Source: Stenogyne calaminthoides
Lineage: Eukaryota > Streptophyta > Magnoliopsida > Lamiales > Lamiaceae
Length of the DNA stretch: 64,000 nucleotides
NCBI GenBank assembly: GCA_037126765.1
Contig: JBBCBC010000009.1
Coordinates: 24,016,870 to 24,080,869, forward strand
Direction: 5' to 3'
The notes below the pieces were generated by a model, which was given only the letters and a program-made list of their open reading frames with translations, had not been told where the DNA came from and did not search any database. Every line of letters starts with the position of its first letter. The stretch's first letter is position 1. The translations under genes and the position numbers were made by a program. Positions 1-11,564 of the stretch are shown here, one piece after another.

Positions 1-447
1 ATAAGAATTCCCAATAATAATATTTGGAATATTATTATAGGATTTAATATATATGGAAATAAATCGTAGAGATTTGTCATATATGGAATTTAAATCCGTA
101 GAGATTTATATCTAAGAGATTTATTTTATTAGGGATTTTCCTAATAAAGGTTAGCTTAAGATTTAAGCTGGTCCTTTCCTATATATATGATCTCTTGGGA
201 ATTCATAATACGTGAGTTCATATTTTCTCCATAAAATCTCTAAGTTAGAATTTTCCTAGCAAATCTGTGCAGATTAGTAAATGATTGTTACGTGGATACC
301 ATAGTTGAGGAATCCGTGTACGAAGTGCTGTAAGAATTCTGTTTACGTTTACTCGTATTTAATTATGCAATTAAACTGTTCGTTGTTGGTGAACTTTAAT
401 TTCCGTTGCGCATGTATTACGTGTTTACGTGCCTCTAAATTCCAACA
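1..447 (+). repeat. CopA 5' LTR, 3' portion only
   Basis: This stretch matches about 21589-22077 of the 3' LTR. It differs by small deletions, one near position 100 and one of roughly 30 bases near 264-280. It carries a TATATATA box at 180-188, followed by the presumed transcription start. It ends in CCAACA, next to the primer binding site. About 1.1 kb of the LTR lies left of the window. Confidence 0.93.
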
Positions 448-448
448 G

Positions 449-460
449 TGGTATCAGAGC
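449..460 (+). other. CopA primer binding site
   Basis: TGGTATCAGAGC begins two bases after the LTR end. This is the usual plant copia primer site, complementary to the 3' end of initiator methionine tRNA, and marks where minus-strand DNA synthesis starts. Confidence 0.92.
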
Positions 461-2376
461 TTCAGGCTCTTTGTTATAATTGCTTTTGGTTTTAAAATTA
501 ATTTTTTTTTATTATTAAAACCAAGGGGCATGGTTATTTGTTAAACTGCACCCCTTTATCTTATTTGGCTGCTCGGTTTGCCTTTCGTCCCCAACCCAGA
601 ATTAGGGTTTCCCCACGTCGGGGATTTCGCCGCTGCACCCGTTCGCCCCATGGTCGGCGGTGCTACGCCGCGTCGCTGAAGGCCGGCGCCATGCCTCACG
701 ACGCGTGCGAAAGCTCGTGGCGTGGCTTGCGGTGCTCTGTCGCGATCTACGATTCCCATGGTGATTTGTCCTCTCTAATGCCGTATCTTTTCACGGCGGT
801 TAAGTTATTTGTTTTAAAGCATTTTGAGACCTTTGGCGGTGTGTCTCATCTCTCGCGCTTCAAAGCGCCATTTTCGATGAAAAATCTCCGGAACCAAAAA
901 TCGAGATGATTTCGATGGCGCGTACCGCGTTTCGTTCGTCTTCCTCGAGATGCTCTGGTTTGAACGGTCCGAGCAAAAAACACGACTCGCGTGCCCCCTC
1001 CTTTTTCGCTCGCGCTCATTTTCGCAGTGGCGATCGACTCGCTGCGCCGCGGTGCATGGCGGCGGTGACTCGCGCCTATTCAGTCGGCCGTGTTCTTCGC
1101 GTTAATTTTGCCTCAGTTTTGATCCCTGTTTCTTTGAATTGGAAATCTGGATAGTTTAGTTGTTTATGATTTCATTCGATTAATTGGGACTGAATTGTTT
1201 GGATTAATTTGATGTTGATTCTGATTGATGATACAAATTAATCTAAAATTTGGCTAATTTGGGTGTTGGTTTTCGAATTGGATCTGATGCGGAAAGGGTG
1301 ATGATGTAAGAGGGATGTTTTGCAAATTCGATTTGAGACAAACCCTCCCGTGCAATTTTAGAAATTTGCACCTGAGCCCCCTAAAATTAATGAATTTAAA
1401 ACTGATATATTTGTTAATTTTTGGGTTAATTAAATTTGACTTTAAAGAAATTTATTAGTTGGACTAATAAAAGGTTATATTAATTAATCTTGTTGGTTGG
1501 ACCATAAGTTAAAGATTAATTAGATTAATTTAATTATTTTAATAATTGGTTAATAATTATTGAATTTTGAAATTAATTCGATAAAGTTTTAATAAATTAT
1601 TAAATCCCACTTGGTTAACAAATTTAATTTAATTTGTTAATGCTTTTAGTCCGCATTATAATTGTTTGGGTAGGCGGCGCCCAATAATTGTCCGACCGTA
1701 TTATTGTTTGGGTAGACGACACCCATATAAATGTTAGTCCGTGTAAATCATGTTTGGGTAGGCGACGCCCAATAATTGCTCAAATATGATATAGATTAAC
1801 ATGTTGGATCTCGATTAAGCAATTAATACCCCGCCTTTAAAATGTTCCTCACTAAAATATGGTTTTACCTTTAATTTGATAAGATGTTCCATCAAAATTA
1901 ATAGTAAACCGGGGATTTCGTTCCAATGGGTATTTAAGACCAAAGTCTTTTGCTCGGATCTACATTCAATGGAACTTTTATAGGGACACGTAGTGTCGCC
2001 GCTTGATGGTTGTAAACCAACTTAACTTTATTTCACAAGCCAAAGTAGGAAAACGAAAGTTAGGGGACATCCGATTGAACTAGGTTCAATCAACTAAAGT
2101 TGCAATTTTGCAATTGGTTTTGAGACCTACCAGTTATGCTATCGTGATATTCAGCCAAAGAAGGGATCATGATAGTAGGAATGTGGATCCTAGTCCATTA
2201 CAATTTATATTTGATATAAATTCGTACTCTTCCGATGAGGTCGTTGAGTATGTGAAAATAATGGAGACAAAATAAACACAAAAGAAAGGCCACGTTTATT
2301 TTGATTGCTGAATATTGATCATAGGAATTATGTGTTTTAATTCCCATTTTATTTTATTTCTCTAGGATTGTTGAAA
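461..2376 (+). other. CopA untranslated leader
   Basis: About 1.9 kb lies between the primer site and the start of Gag. The part at roughly 556-1110 is strikingly GC-rich against an AT-rich background. It is open in several frames on both strands, but no protein family is recognisable and the frames look like a by-product of composition. The rest is AT-rich and includes three copies of a short GC-rich repeat (1663-1774). A leader this long could hold packaging and translation-control signals; none can be named from sequence alone. Confidence 0.7.
1663..1774 (+). repeat. Three spaced copies of a 23-24 bp GC-rich leader repeat
   Basis: A unit of the form TGTTTGGGTAGGCGRCGCCC occurs at about 1663, 1705 and 1751, spaced 42 and 46 bases apart with AT-rich sequence between. 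Each copy can pair TGGG with CCCA to make a small stem-loop. The second copy has diverged. Confidence 0.75.
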
Positions 2377-3150
2377 TGAATAACTTGTCATTGAGAAGCA
2401 TTTTGGAAACGAACAAATTGGCTGGGCCAAACTTTCTCGACCGCACTTAAAAAACGTTCGTTTGGTGCTCAGCAAGAAAATATTAGTACGTGTTGGACAC
2501 GCCAATCCTCTACCCCTGAGGCCGGTATTTCAAGAAATTTGAGGAGTTTGACGAAGAATTTCGGAAGAAGCATCAAGAGGATGCTTCCCAGGCTCAGTGT
2601 GTTATGCTGCTCAGGATGACTCCCGAATTGCAAAGGCAACATGAGAAGATGCTTCTCTTCGAGATGATTAAGCATCTGAAGGATCTCTTTAATTCTGAAT
2701 CTCGTTCTGAGATTTATGAAGTGATGAGAGATCTGTTTAGATGTCGATTGTCTGAGGGAGGGAAGGTTTCTCCTCATGTGTTAAAGATGATTGGGCTAAT
2801 CGAGAAACTTGGTCGCCTGGGCATTGAGCTCAAGACCAATGTTGCTGTTTATGCCATTCTTCAGTTACTTCCTGATTCATATTCGAGTTTCGTAGTAAAC
2901 TTTAATTTGAATATGACGAAATCGACTATGCCCGAGCTGCATAACATGCTAAAGACCTTTGAGTCTTCCACTGCTAAGGAAAAACCCGTGCTCATGGTGA
3001 GTGCCCCTACTTCTTCCGCTCCAAGCCAAACTTCCTTAAGCCCAAAGGTGGAATTCAGAAGAGGGAGAGGGTGGATAAGGATGTATGCCTCCACTGCAAG
3101 CAGAAGGGGCATTGGAAGAACGACTGCAAGGTTTTAGCAGCTGAAAAGAA
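2377..3150 (+). pseudogene. gag: CopA gag, broken (capsid plus CCHC nucleocapsid)
   Basis: Gag would form the virus-like particle and bind element RNA. ATG at 2377 starts MNNLSLRSILETNK, a typical copia Gag N terminus, but a TAA stop follows within about 25 codons. An open stretch from about 2604 has capsid-like sequence, including the LPDSYSSFVVNFN region common in plant copia Gag. The frame shifts near 3060-3075. The zinc knuckle CLHCKQKGHWKNDC (C-x2-C-x4-H-x4-C, about 3086-3127) is then in another frame. The pieces clearly belong to one ancestral protein, but no single functional reading frame remains. Confidence 0.88.
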
Positions 3151-3346
3151 GACACAAGGTGTCTCAGCCACTGGAACAGGTATGTTTGTTATTGAGATAA
3201 ACATGTCCACAAATGATACTAACTGCTGGGTATTAAATACCGGTTGTGGCTCACACATTTGTACAAATATGCAGGGTCTCAAGGATAGCAGGGCAGTTAG
3301 GTCGGGTGAAGCCTCCCTACACGTTGGGAATGGAGCAAGAGTTGCT

Positions 3347-3566
3347 ACTGAACGTGTTGGCGTTTACGTTTTAGATTTACCCTCTGGTTTTAGACTTGAA
3401 CTGAATAATTGTTATTTTGTTCCCTCTATTACCCGCAACATTATTTCTATTCCGATACTGAACGTGTTGGCGTTTACATTTTAGATTTACCCTCTGGTTT
3501 TAGACTTGAACTGAATAATTGTTATTTTGTTCCCTCTATTACCCGCAACATTATTTCTATTCCGAT
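3347..3566 (+). repeat. 110-bp tandem duplication inside CopA protease region
   Basis: 3347-3456 and 3457-3566 are identical except for one base (G versus A near 3368/3478). The unit is not a multiple of three, so the second copy is read out of frame. The near-identity implies a duplication much younger than the element. Confidence 0.95.
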
Positions 3567-4310
3567 GTTGGATATTGAAGGTTTTTCCTTCCATTTTGCA
3601 AACAATAATTGTTATTTTTTGCTTAATGGTGATGTGTATGGAAATTCTCCTTTATCTAATGGTTTATACTTGTTGCATTGTGGATATAATGTTCTTAATA
3701 TACAAAACAAACGACTCAAACTTAGTAATCATGAAAACCCGACTTACTTGTGGAATTGTAGGCTTGGTCATGCAAATGAGAATAGAATTGCAAGGTTAAG
3801 AATGTTAGACTACTTAACACCATTCGACTTTTAGTCTTATGGAAATTGTGAATCCTGTTTCAAGGGCAAAATGACCAACAAATCCTTCTTTGGGAAAGGG
3901 GTTCGTGCCAAAGAAGTTCTAGAGTTGATCCACAGTGATGTTTGTGGACCATTGCCCACTCTAGCTAGGGGTTACTTCGGATACTTCATCACTTTCACTG
4001 ATGATTTCTCAAGGTACGGATATGTGTATCTTATGAAACACAAATCCGAATCGTTTGAGAAATTCAAAGAGTTTAAGGCTGAAGTAGAGAAGCAACTTGG
4101 AAAGAGTATCAAGACTCTTCGATCGGATCAAGGAGGAGAATACCTTAGCCATGAATTCACTGATTACTTAAAGTTACATGGAATCCAGTCTCAATTGACT
4201 CCTCCCGGAACACCTCAGATGAACGGTGTGTCCGAAAGGAGAAACCGAACCCTGTTAGACATGGTGAGGTCCATGATGAGCTTCTCATCCCTTCCGACAT
4301 TCTTATGGGG

Positions 4311-4315
4311 ATACG
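4311..4315 (+). repeat. Target site duplication of SV1, left copy (ATACG)
   Basis: ATACG sits directly before the SV1 5' LTR and again at 18129-18133 directly after its 3' LTR. A 5-bp duplication is standard for copia integrases. Confidence 0.95.
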
Positions 4316-6256
4316 TGTTGGGAGATGAATTTAATAAAATATTATATGATTTTGATTAAGATCCCAAAACCCCTAAGTATAACATGTTCAGAATGATCTT
4401 GATAGTTGAGTCAGAATTCAGTTTTAGAGTATTCAGGATGTTATCTGCGAAATGTATAGTCAAAGATATATAGTTGAGGATAGGATAGGTTCAAATCTCA
4501 AGATTCAAGATGAAATCGAGAATCAAGACTCAAGATAAAAGACTTCAAGATATCGGTCAAGATAAATCTAAAGACTCGAAGACCTCAAGACTCGAAGACT
4601 CAAGACGCAAGATCAAGATCGAGAAATCAAGATCAAGAATATCGAAAGCCACGGTAATTATCAAGACTCGATAATGTCTTCGCTTCGATATGAACTCGAA
4701 TGATCCGAGGCATTGAATATATCTATCTGAAGGATACAATACTGAGAGAAACGCAATACCTTAGAAAGATAGATATTGCCAAGACATTCAAATGCAGACA
4801 AAAGGAACTAAGTCAGAAGTGTTGTTAAGGTTATATCAAACTCGGAGTTTGTAACCAAAAGAGCCGTTGAAGGTGTCTACCTTTAACTGAAGACAAAAGT
4901 CAAAAAGAAGAAGACGACATCATGCCATCATCGACGGTGTTGACAAGCAAAAAAAAAGATGTCGGATGTACGAAAGTTCCGGATCAAAAAAAGTGAAGAC
5001 CGGCTACATGAAAGACTATTGCCTAGAAAGTGTTAGGGAGTTTAGGACCCTAAATATAGCCGTTTCACACACCATAAGAGGGAACTCACGAAGCTATCTC
5101 TCCAACGGATAGTTTTCAAGAGTAACCTTGGTGTATGCCTATAAATACTGGTGACCCTCTACATTGTAAGGTTACAGGAAATTTATACGCAACTCAAGAG
5201 CTCAAACTTATTCTTGCAAAAGTTAAAGCACTCGAAATACCTTGAATTTGCCAAGTGCTTCTATATTGAAGAGAGCTCACTTTACTAAGCCTAGCTTGAT
5301 AAGATTTATCCAAAGCTTAGTCGAGATATCCTAAACCTTTGCATTGTGCTTCATTGTAAAGGATATCTCATCCTAGTTGGAAACCAACCAAGAAACCCCA
5401 AACCCTTGAGAAGGTAGTTGGAGTGTGTTTGTTGGTGAGTAGAGTTGTAAAGAGTTAGTAAACTACGCGGAGTAGTCAGAAAACTCTAGAGGAGAAGTTA
5501 GTAAGCTGAGAGGTAGTCGAAAGCTTGTGTGTGATTGAGTAAGTAAACTACGGAGGTAGTGAAAAACTCAAGGTCGGGTTGAGTAAGTAAACTACGTGGA
5601 ATAGTCGAGGAAAACTTCGGGGCCGAGTTGAGTAAGTAAACCACGAGGTAGTGTAAAGCTCGAAGTTGATAGTGAATTTCTCTCGAAGAGTCGGGAGAGT
5701 GGGCGTAGGAGCTTGAGTCTCGAACCACTATAATTGTTGTGTTCTTTATTGCTTTCCTTATCTTTGCTTATCTCGTTGCATTTGACGATTTTGAAAGCAT
5801 ACTTTTCATCGATATTGATTGGAATCAATCCAATTGAAGTTGCATAAGTGAATCACGGCCTAATTAATCACTATTTCATAAAGGGAAGGTTTTTCAACCA
5901 AAGCTTAAAAGCGAGTATAATCTAAGGGCCAACCATTCAAGACGATCGAGTAGCTAGAACAGATAGTTATCAAACCGAATTCTCTTCTAAGGATTGATAA
6001 GTTAGTTATCGATCCAAGCAACTCGGGATCTCTGACACTCGAGATTCGGGTTGGGATTATCTGAGTATATCGAAAAGTTTCGGGATCCTTTGTCTCAATG
6101 AGACTTTGACTCAGAGCGATCTGTGCTTCTCAGAACCTAATCTTCAGGATTATCTGACCCAAGCTGACCTCAGTAAGAAAAAGTTTTAAAATCACTGAAC
6201 ACGTGTATTCCCCCCCCCCATACACGTGTAAGACTCATTTTCACGAGGGACCAACA
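4316..6256 (+). repeat. SV1 5' LTR (1941 bp)
   Basis: It starts TGTTGGGAG and ends GACCAACA. It holds a degenerate run of AATCAAGACTC-type repeats (about 4500-4650), a TATA box at 5140, a block of GTAAACTACGNAGTAGTC repeats (about 5455-5660), and near its end a hairpin of two ACACGTGTAT arms around a run of ten C (6199-6229). It differs from the 3' LTR at many sites that are CAG or CTG in one copy. Confidence 0.95.
5140..5147 (+). promoter_or_regulatory. TATA box of SV1 5' LTR
   Basis: TATAAATA in the context TGCCTATAAATACT is conserved at the same LTR position in SV1 3' LTR (17024), both SV2 LTRs (26191, 58424) and SV3 (29212-29219, reverse strand). Transcription would start roughly 25-35 bases downstream. 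Confidence 0.8.
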
Positions 6257-6258
6257 AG

Positions 6259-6271
6259 TGGTATAAGAAGC
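6259..6271 (+). other. SV1 primer binding site, degenerate
   Basis: TGGTATAAGAAGC follows the LTR end at the usual distance. It matches the initiator-Met-type site TGGTATCAGAGC seen intact in SV2 (27244), with changes at the CAG. Confidence 0.8.
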
Positions 6272-6395
6272 GTTGGTTCAACTTGACCCTGGCTTTGTGT
6301 TGACCAAAGTTTTACTTTCAAAAATACTTGTGGTCTATCTGAACTGATCTTATTTGCTGAAATTTTTTCTTTTCAAAAGATAAAAAAAAAAAAAA

Positions 6396-8798
6396 ATGTC
6401 CTCTAAAAAACTTCCCATGTTCTCAGTAGAGAACTATGATATATGGAGACTGAGAATGCAGCTCTCATATTTCAAACATGGCGTATGTGGAGAGTGGTTT
6501 CTCAAGGACCATTCAAATTTCTTGTGGTGAATCCTGAATTACGAAGAAGAAGAGAGAATTGATCCTAGAGCAGAATTTCCTAAGTCTGATGACCAACTAA
6601 CTCCTGAGGAGAGAAAGTTAGTCAATCTAGACTACATTGCAAAAGACACACTATACAACACAATTGATGATGGTGTGATGGGAATGATCTCTCACTGTAA
6701 TACTGCTAAGGAAATATGGGATACACTTTATTTGTTATGTGCAAGGCACGAGATCATATAAAACTAAAAACAAACTTTCAATTGGCAATTGGAAAGTTTG
6801 CGGTTTTGAAATGGATGATGGTGAATCAATAGACAAATTGGAAGTCAGATTCACTAGCATCATGAATGATCTAAACGCACTTGGAAAGAGATATCCACAA
6901 AGAGAAGTGACATTGAAAATTCTTAGAGGTCTTTCTAAGAAATGGGATATTCATGCAGTGGTGATTGAAAACACCAAGAACATTAGCTCAATGCCATACC
7001 AACAAGTCTTCTCTCGTGAAAAGCCTATGAATTTGTAATTGATAAAAAAAAATCCAAAAAAGGGCCGACAAAAAGATGATTCTTCATCGAGTAAGAATGT
7101 GGCTTTAAAAGCCAAAGATAAAACACATAAAACTAGAGAGTTCGAGAACCCTCATGCCAAACATCGGGATGAGCTTGAGGATAAGCTAAGACTTGATGGC
7201 AAGGAGGTTTGACGGACTTAATAGTAGATTTGGAAAATACAAAAAGCTATTACAGGAACCATTGTGTACCGGAAGAAACCCGAGGACGGATCAACCGAGA
7301 AGAAGAAGGACACGAAATTTGAAGGATCTTCATCGCAAAGAAGGACTCCAAGTCCAAAGAAGAAAATGATCAAGGATGATGATGCCAACAGATGCTATAA
7401 TTGCCGGAAGAAAGGTCACTTCAAGTATGATTGTCCGAGTTGAGTGCTAAGGAGAGAAGAGAAAGACAAGCTATAAGAGACCAGAAGTTCTCAAGCAAAA
7501 AGGCCATGGTTGCGAAGAAGAACACTTCGAGGAGGATCTAGCTCTTCGGATGAGATATTTCTCATGCGGTGAAAGTGATGACATCTGTCTGATGGACATT
7601 GAGGAGGTAAACTCTTCTTTCTCTGTTGTTGCTCCTACACTAGCACAAGAGTTTTCTAGTTCCACTGAAAACAGTCATTTTGACCTGATGGATTCTTTCG
7701 AGAATCTGATGAAGGAGGATCTTTGTTTTGCAAGGATCGCTAAATAGAACTCAAGAGCGAGAATAAGGAAGGCTGAAAGTGAAAAAATCTAAAATGGAAA
7801 GACTCTAGCAAAACCGAGATCACTTCTCAATTAATGGGAGCTCTTGATGAATGGATGTTAGAAAGTACAACTCTCAGAGAAAGAGAAATTGATAATGTCC
7901 CTAACTGAAAAGCTAGAGAAATCCACTGAAGAGATTCAGATAATCAGAACCGAGTTCAATGACCTCTCTGAGAAGCATAAAACTCTACACAACTGTGAGG
8001 ATAGTGCACAGAAGAAGTTAACTCTATTGAATAAAGCATCTAATGTGATAGATAAAATTTAGAGTTACCAGAGATCTGCCACTATAAAAACTGGATTGGG
8101 ATACACTCCAGGGGGAACCTCACAAGGTCATCTTAATGCTGCATCATGTAGCAAGAAGACTATCTTTGTAAAACCAGTGGCACCTACACTTCAAGCTGAA
8201 GTTATGCCCAAGGTTGTAGACAAGGGAAAAGGACTTATGGCCAAAAAACTGAATGATCGGTTAGAAAGCCCAAACCGCGGTGAAGGCTAGAAAACAAAAG
8301 CAAATCGATTTGGAAAGTTTCGAGCAAGTACTTCAAAGCCTCGGGCTAAGAATGCAAATCTGAAAGGCTCCACATTGAACCATCGGAGGAATCCTCGGAT
8401 GAGAAAACTTTCAGAGACATTCTCAAATGAAGAGACCAAGTCCTCAAGACTGTTTGAAAGACCTAGATTTCAAGATGAGACAATCTGAACCTCACTTGCC
8501 TAAAGGTAAAGGTTATCTGAACCCGAGTCAACAAAGATTTAGACCAGCTGCACAAAAGCCCAAGCATCTGAACAAAAGGCCTGAATCAAAGAAGAATTCA
8601 AAAGCCCATGTTCATGCTAAAGCTAGCACACATACACAGAAATTTGCTAAGGCACCCAGAGTAGTAGATGTGTATGTTGATGTTTATGGAAGACAAATTA
8701 GCCACTCTAAAGTGATTAGAGTTGTCGTGCAAATTTGGATTCGAAAAGGTACATCTAACCTTGTAGGACCCTACACAAAATGGGTACCTAAGAATTGA
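6396..8798 (+). pseudogene. gag: SV1 gag, multiply frameshifted
   Basis: The start MSSKKLPMFSVENYD at 6396 matches the Gag start of SV2 (27367) and SV4 (40612). A copia-type capsid region follows, with readable pieces at 6560-6780 and 6800-7040. The CCHC knuckle CYNCRKKGHFKYDC is at about 7393-7434. A charged, coiled-coil-prone region comes next (7550-8060), then a basic, Q/P-rich C-terminal part ending GPYTKWVPKN and TGA at 8796-8798. Compared with SV2 and SV4, many breaks coincide with lost CAG or CTG triplets, for example around 6460. Some breaks may therefore be sequence errors rather than mutations. The following pol region is in the same frame as the TGA. Confidence 0.88.
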
Positions 8799-11564
8799 TC
8801 TGCTTTTTTCGGGGAGGAAAACAAGGGCACTAAACTGATGAAAGATCACATGGCACTGATGAGCAGAGATGAAAAAGCTCCTGAAGTATGGTATCTTGAC
8901 AGTGGATGCTCAAGATATATGACAGGATTCAAGAAGATGCTCAGTGAGTATGTTGAACAAAGAGGCCCACAGATCACTTTTGGAGATAACTCCATGGGAC
9001 AGACTGAAGGATATGGAACCTTGGAGATCGACTCGATTCATATCCATGGTGTTTCATATGTATATCGGATTGAAGCATAATTTGCTTTCAATTAGCCAAT
9101 TACGTGATAAGGGTTTCAATGTTGAGTTCTCCAAGAACTTATGTTTTGTGAAAGATGATACATCACGTAAAAATATTCTTACCGACCGTACAAGAAAAGG
9201 GAATGTGTATCTTGGTCGATTGGAGTTCAACTCCTAAAGATACATGTTTAGTTGCTAAAAGTTCCACAGATACCCGGTTGGTTATGGCATAAAAAGAATG
9301 AATCACCTAAATTTCAAAACCCCGAACAAGCTTGCAAGATTAGCTCTTGTGAGAGGGTTGCCTAATGAAGTGTTCGAAGAAGGAACACATTTGTGATGCA
9401 TGTCAAAAGGAAAACAAGCTAAAGCATCATTTAAAAGCAAAGTAGAAGTTTCTCTTGAGAGAATACTTCAGCTTTTGCATATGGATCTCTTTGGTCCTAT
9501 AACACCTGTAAGCACTAATGGCAGGAAATACACATTGGTAGTAGTTGATGACTACTTGAGATATACTTGGGTCATATTCTTACTCAAGAAGAAAGAGACT
9601 CGATATAAAAGCGCCGGAGTTCTTGAAAAAGCTCAAGATATTGAGAAAAATCTGAGTGTGGTCAAAATCAGATCTGACAAAGGAACTGAATTCATAAATC
9701 ATATCATATCTGATTATTGTGCAGAGAATGGAATTTCACATGAAACATCAGCTGCAAGGACCCCTCAACAGAATGGTGTTGTTCTTGAAAGGAGGAGCGG
9801 GACTACGAAAGAAAGTTCGCAAGGACTATGATAGTGAAGTCGATATTCCTAAAAGATTTTTGAAATTTGAAAGTCATCAACTTTGCATGCTACTCTCGAA
9901 GCAGATCCATCTTGACCAAGAGTCAAGGCAAAACACCCTATGAGCTTTGGAATGAAAGGAAGCCTCTTGTTTCTTTCTTTTCGTGTGTTTGGTTGCAAGT
10001 GTTTCATACACAATAATGGTAAAGATCGGTTGAAAACTTTTTGATAGTAAAAGGCGATGAAGGAATATTCTTAGGATATTTCGAATTCTTGCTATGCAAG
10101 ATGAAAGTGAATCAATTCTCAAGGAATGAGGTATGGGAGCTAGTAGATAGACCCGGAAAGGCACAATGTCATTGGAACCAAGTGGGTTTTCAAGAATAAA
10201 AGAGATGAAAACAACAACATTGTAAGAAACAAAGCAAATTTAGTAAAGACAAGGTTATTCCCAAGAAGAAGGCTTGGATTATGATGAAACCTTTGCTGTT
10301 GCAAGACTAGAAGCCATCAGATTGTTTCTTGCATATCTTTGCCCACATGAAGTTCACGATCTATCAAATGGATGTGAAAAGTGCATTTCGAGCGGTGTGC
10401 TTAAAGAAGAGGTTTATGTGGAACAACCTCCCCGGTTTCAAAGCAGAATGACCAAGTTTCTGTGCTCGGAAAAGCTTTGTATGGTCTTAAGCAAGCACCC
10501 GAGCATGGTATGATACTCTTTCTCGGTTTCTTCTTGACCATGGTTTTGTCAAAGGAATGTTGATAGAACTCTGTTTGGGATAGAGGATGGGGAAGATATC
10601 TTACTAGTTGAGATATATGTTGATGACATCATTTTTGGATCTCCAAACCACCGGTTTGTGTGAAAAGTTTTCAACACTGATGAAAAGCAAGTTTGAGATG
10701 TCAATGATGGGAGAGATGAATTTCTTTCTAGGACTTCAAGTGAAACAATCAAAGGAAGGAATATTCATCAACCAGGCAAAGTACACCAGAGATCTGATTG
10801 CCAAATATGGTGTACAAAATTGCAATGCAGTTAGGATTCCTATGAATACTAACTACAAGATGGATCCTGATTCAGAAGGCAAATCAGTGAATCATACTGA
10901 TTATAGAGGAATCATTGGATCATTGCTCTATCTCACAGCAAGTAGGCCAGATATAACATTTGCTGTTGGGATATGTGCAAGATACCAAGCTAATCCTAAG
11001 ACTAGTCACATGGAGGCTGCCAAAAAGATACTAAGATATCTTAAGGGCACAGTGAATAGAGGATTATGGTATCCAGCTGACGATAACCTTGAATTAACTG
11101 GTTACTCAGATGCTGATTATGGAGGTTGTAGAATTGACAGGAAGTCCACAACAGGAACTTGTCAATTTCTAGGAAGCAAGCTGATATCTTGGTTTTCAAA
11201 GAAACAGACCTCAGTAGCAACCAGTACTACTGAAGCTGAATACATGGCTGCAGGAAGCTGCTGTGCACAGATTCTTTGGCTCAGACAACAATTGAGGGAT
11301 TATAAAGTTGAAGCCAATGAAGTACCAATATTTTGTGACAACAATAGTGCCATTGCTATTTCACAAAATCCGGTATTGCACACCAGATGCAAGCATGTGG
11401 ATATCAGACATCACTTCATCAGAGATCATGTCGAGAAAAAGGACATAAGGATGGAGAAAATTCATACTGATAGGCAAAGAGCTGATATCTTGACTAAACC
11501 TTTGGCTGAATCAAGATTTCAGGAACTTTCAGTTGAATTAGGGATGTTAGAACCAGGTGTATAG
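8799..11564 (+). pseudogene. pol: SV1 pol: protease, integrase, reverse transcriptase, RNase H
   Basis: Pol opens in the Gag frame after TGA. Protease has an intact LDSG motif (WYLDSGCSRYM, near 8889). Integrase spans about 9280-9900, with fragments including HMDLFGP and RSDKGTEF. Reverse transcriptase runs from about 10140, with YVDD intact at 10616-10627 but in a different frame from its downstream half. The thumb and RNase H form one open frame of about 300 residues ending at 11564. It retains GYSDADYGG and TSTTEAEY, so the RNase H active-site region looks unbroken. The integrase C-terminal and linker region is reduced: about 900 bases present in SV2 between the integrase and reverse transcriptase are largely missing near 10070-10090. 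Confidence 0.92.

Larger units (their letters stand above)
3151..4315 (+). pseudogene. pol: CopA pol, first part: protease and integrase, interrupted by SV1
   Basis: Protease is marked by WVLNTGCGSH near 3226-3255. The catalytic D of the usual DTG is N here, which should abolish cleavage. A 110-bp tandem duplication (3347-3566) shifts the frame. The integrase zinc region (LGHANENRI followed by CESC) has lost its first histidine to N and contains a TAG stop at about 3832. The integrase core from 3871 is well preserved: D in HSDVCGP, D in RSDQGGEY and E in SERRNR, spaced D-x62-D-x35-E, so the catalytic triad is complete. The frame then enters LWGY and is cut at 4315 by the SV1 LTR. It continues at 18134. 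Confidence 0.92.

Noticed and set aside
538..1154. Long GC-rich open frames that might be a host gene
   Set aside because: Open frames overlap on both strands, as expected from high GC; no family resemblance; position is the retrotransposon leader.
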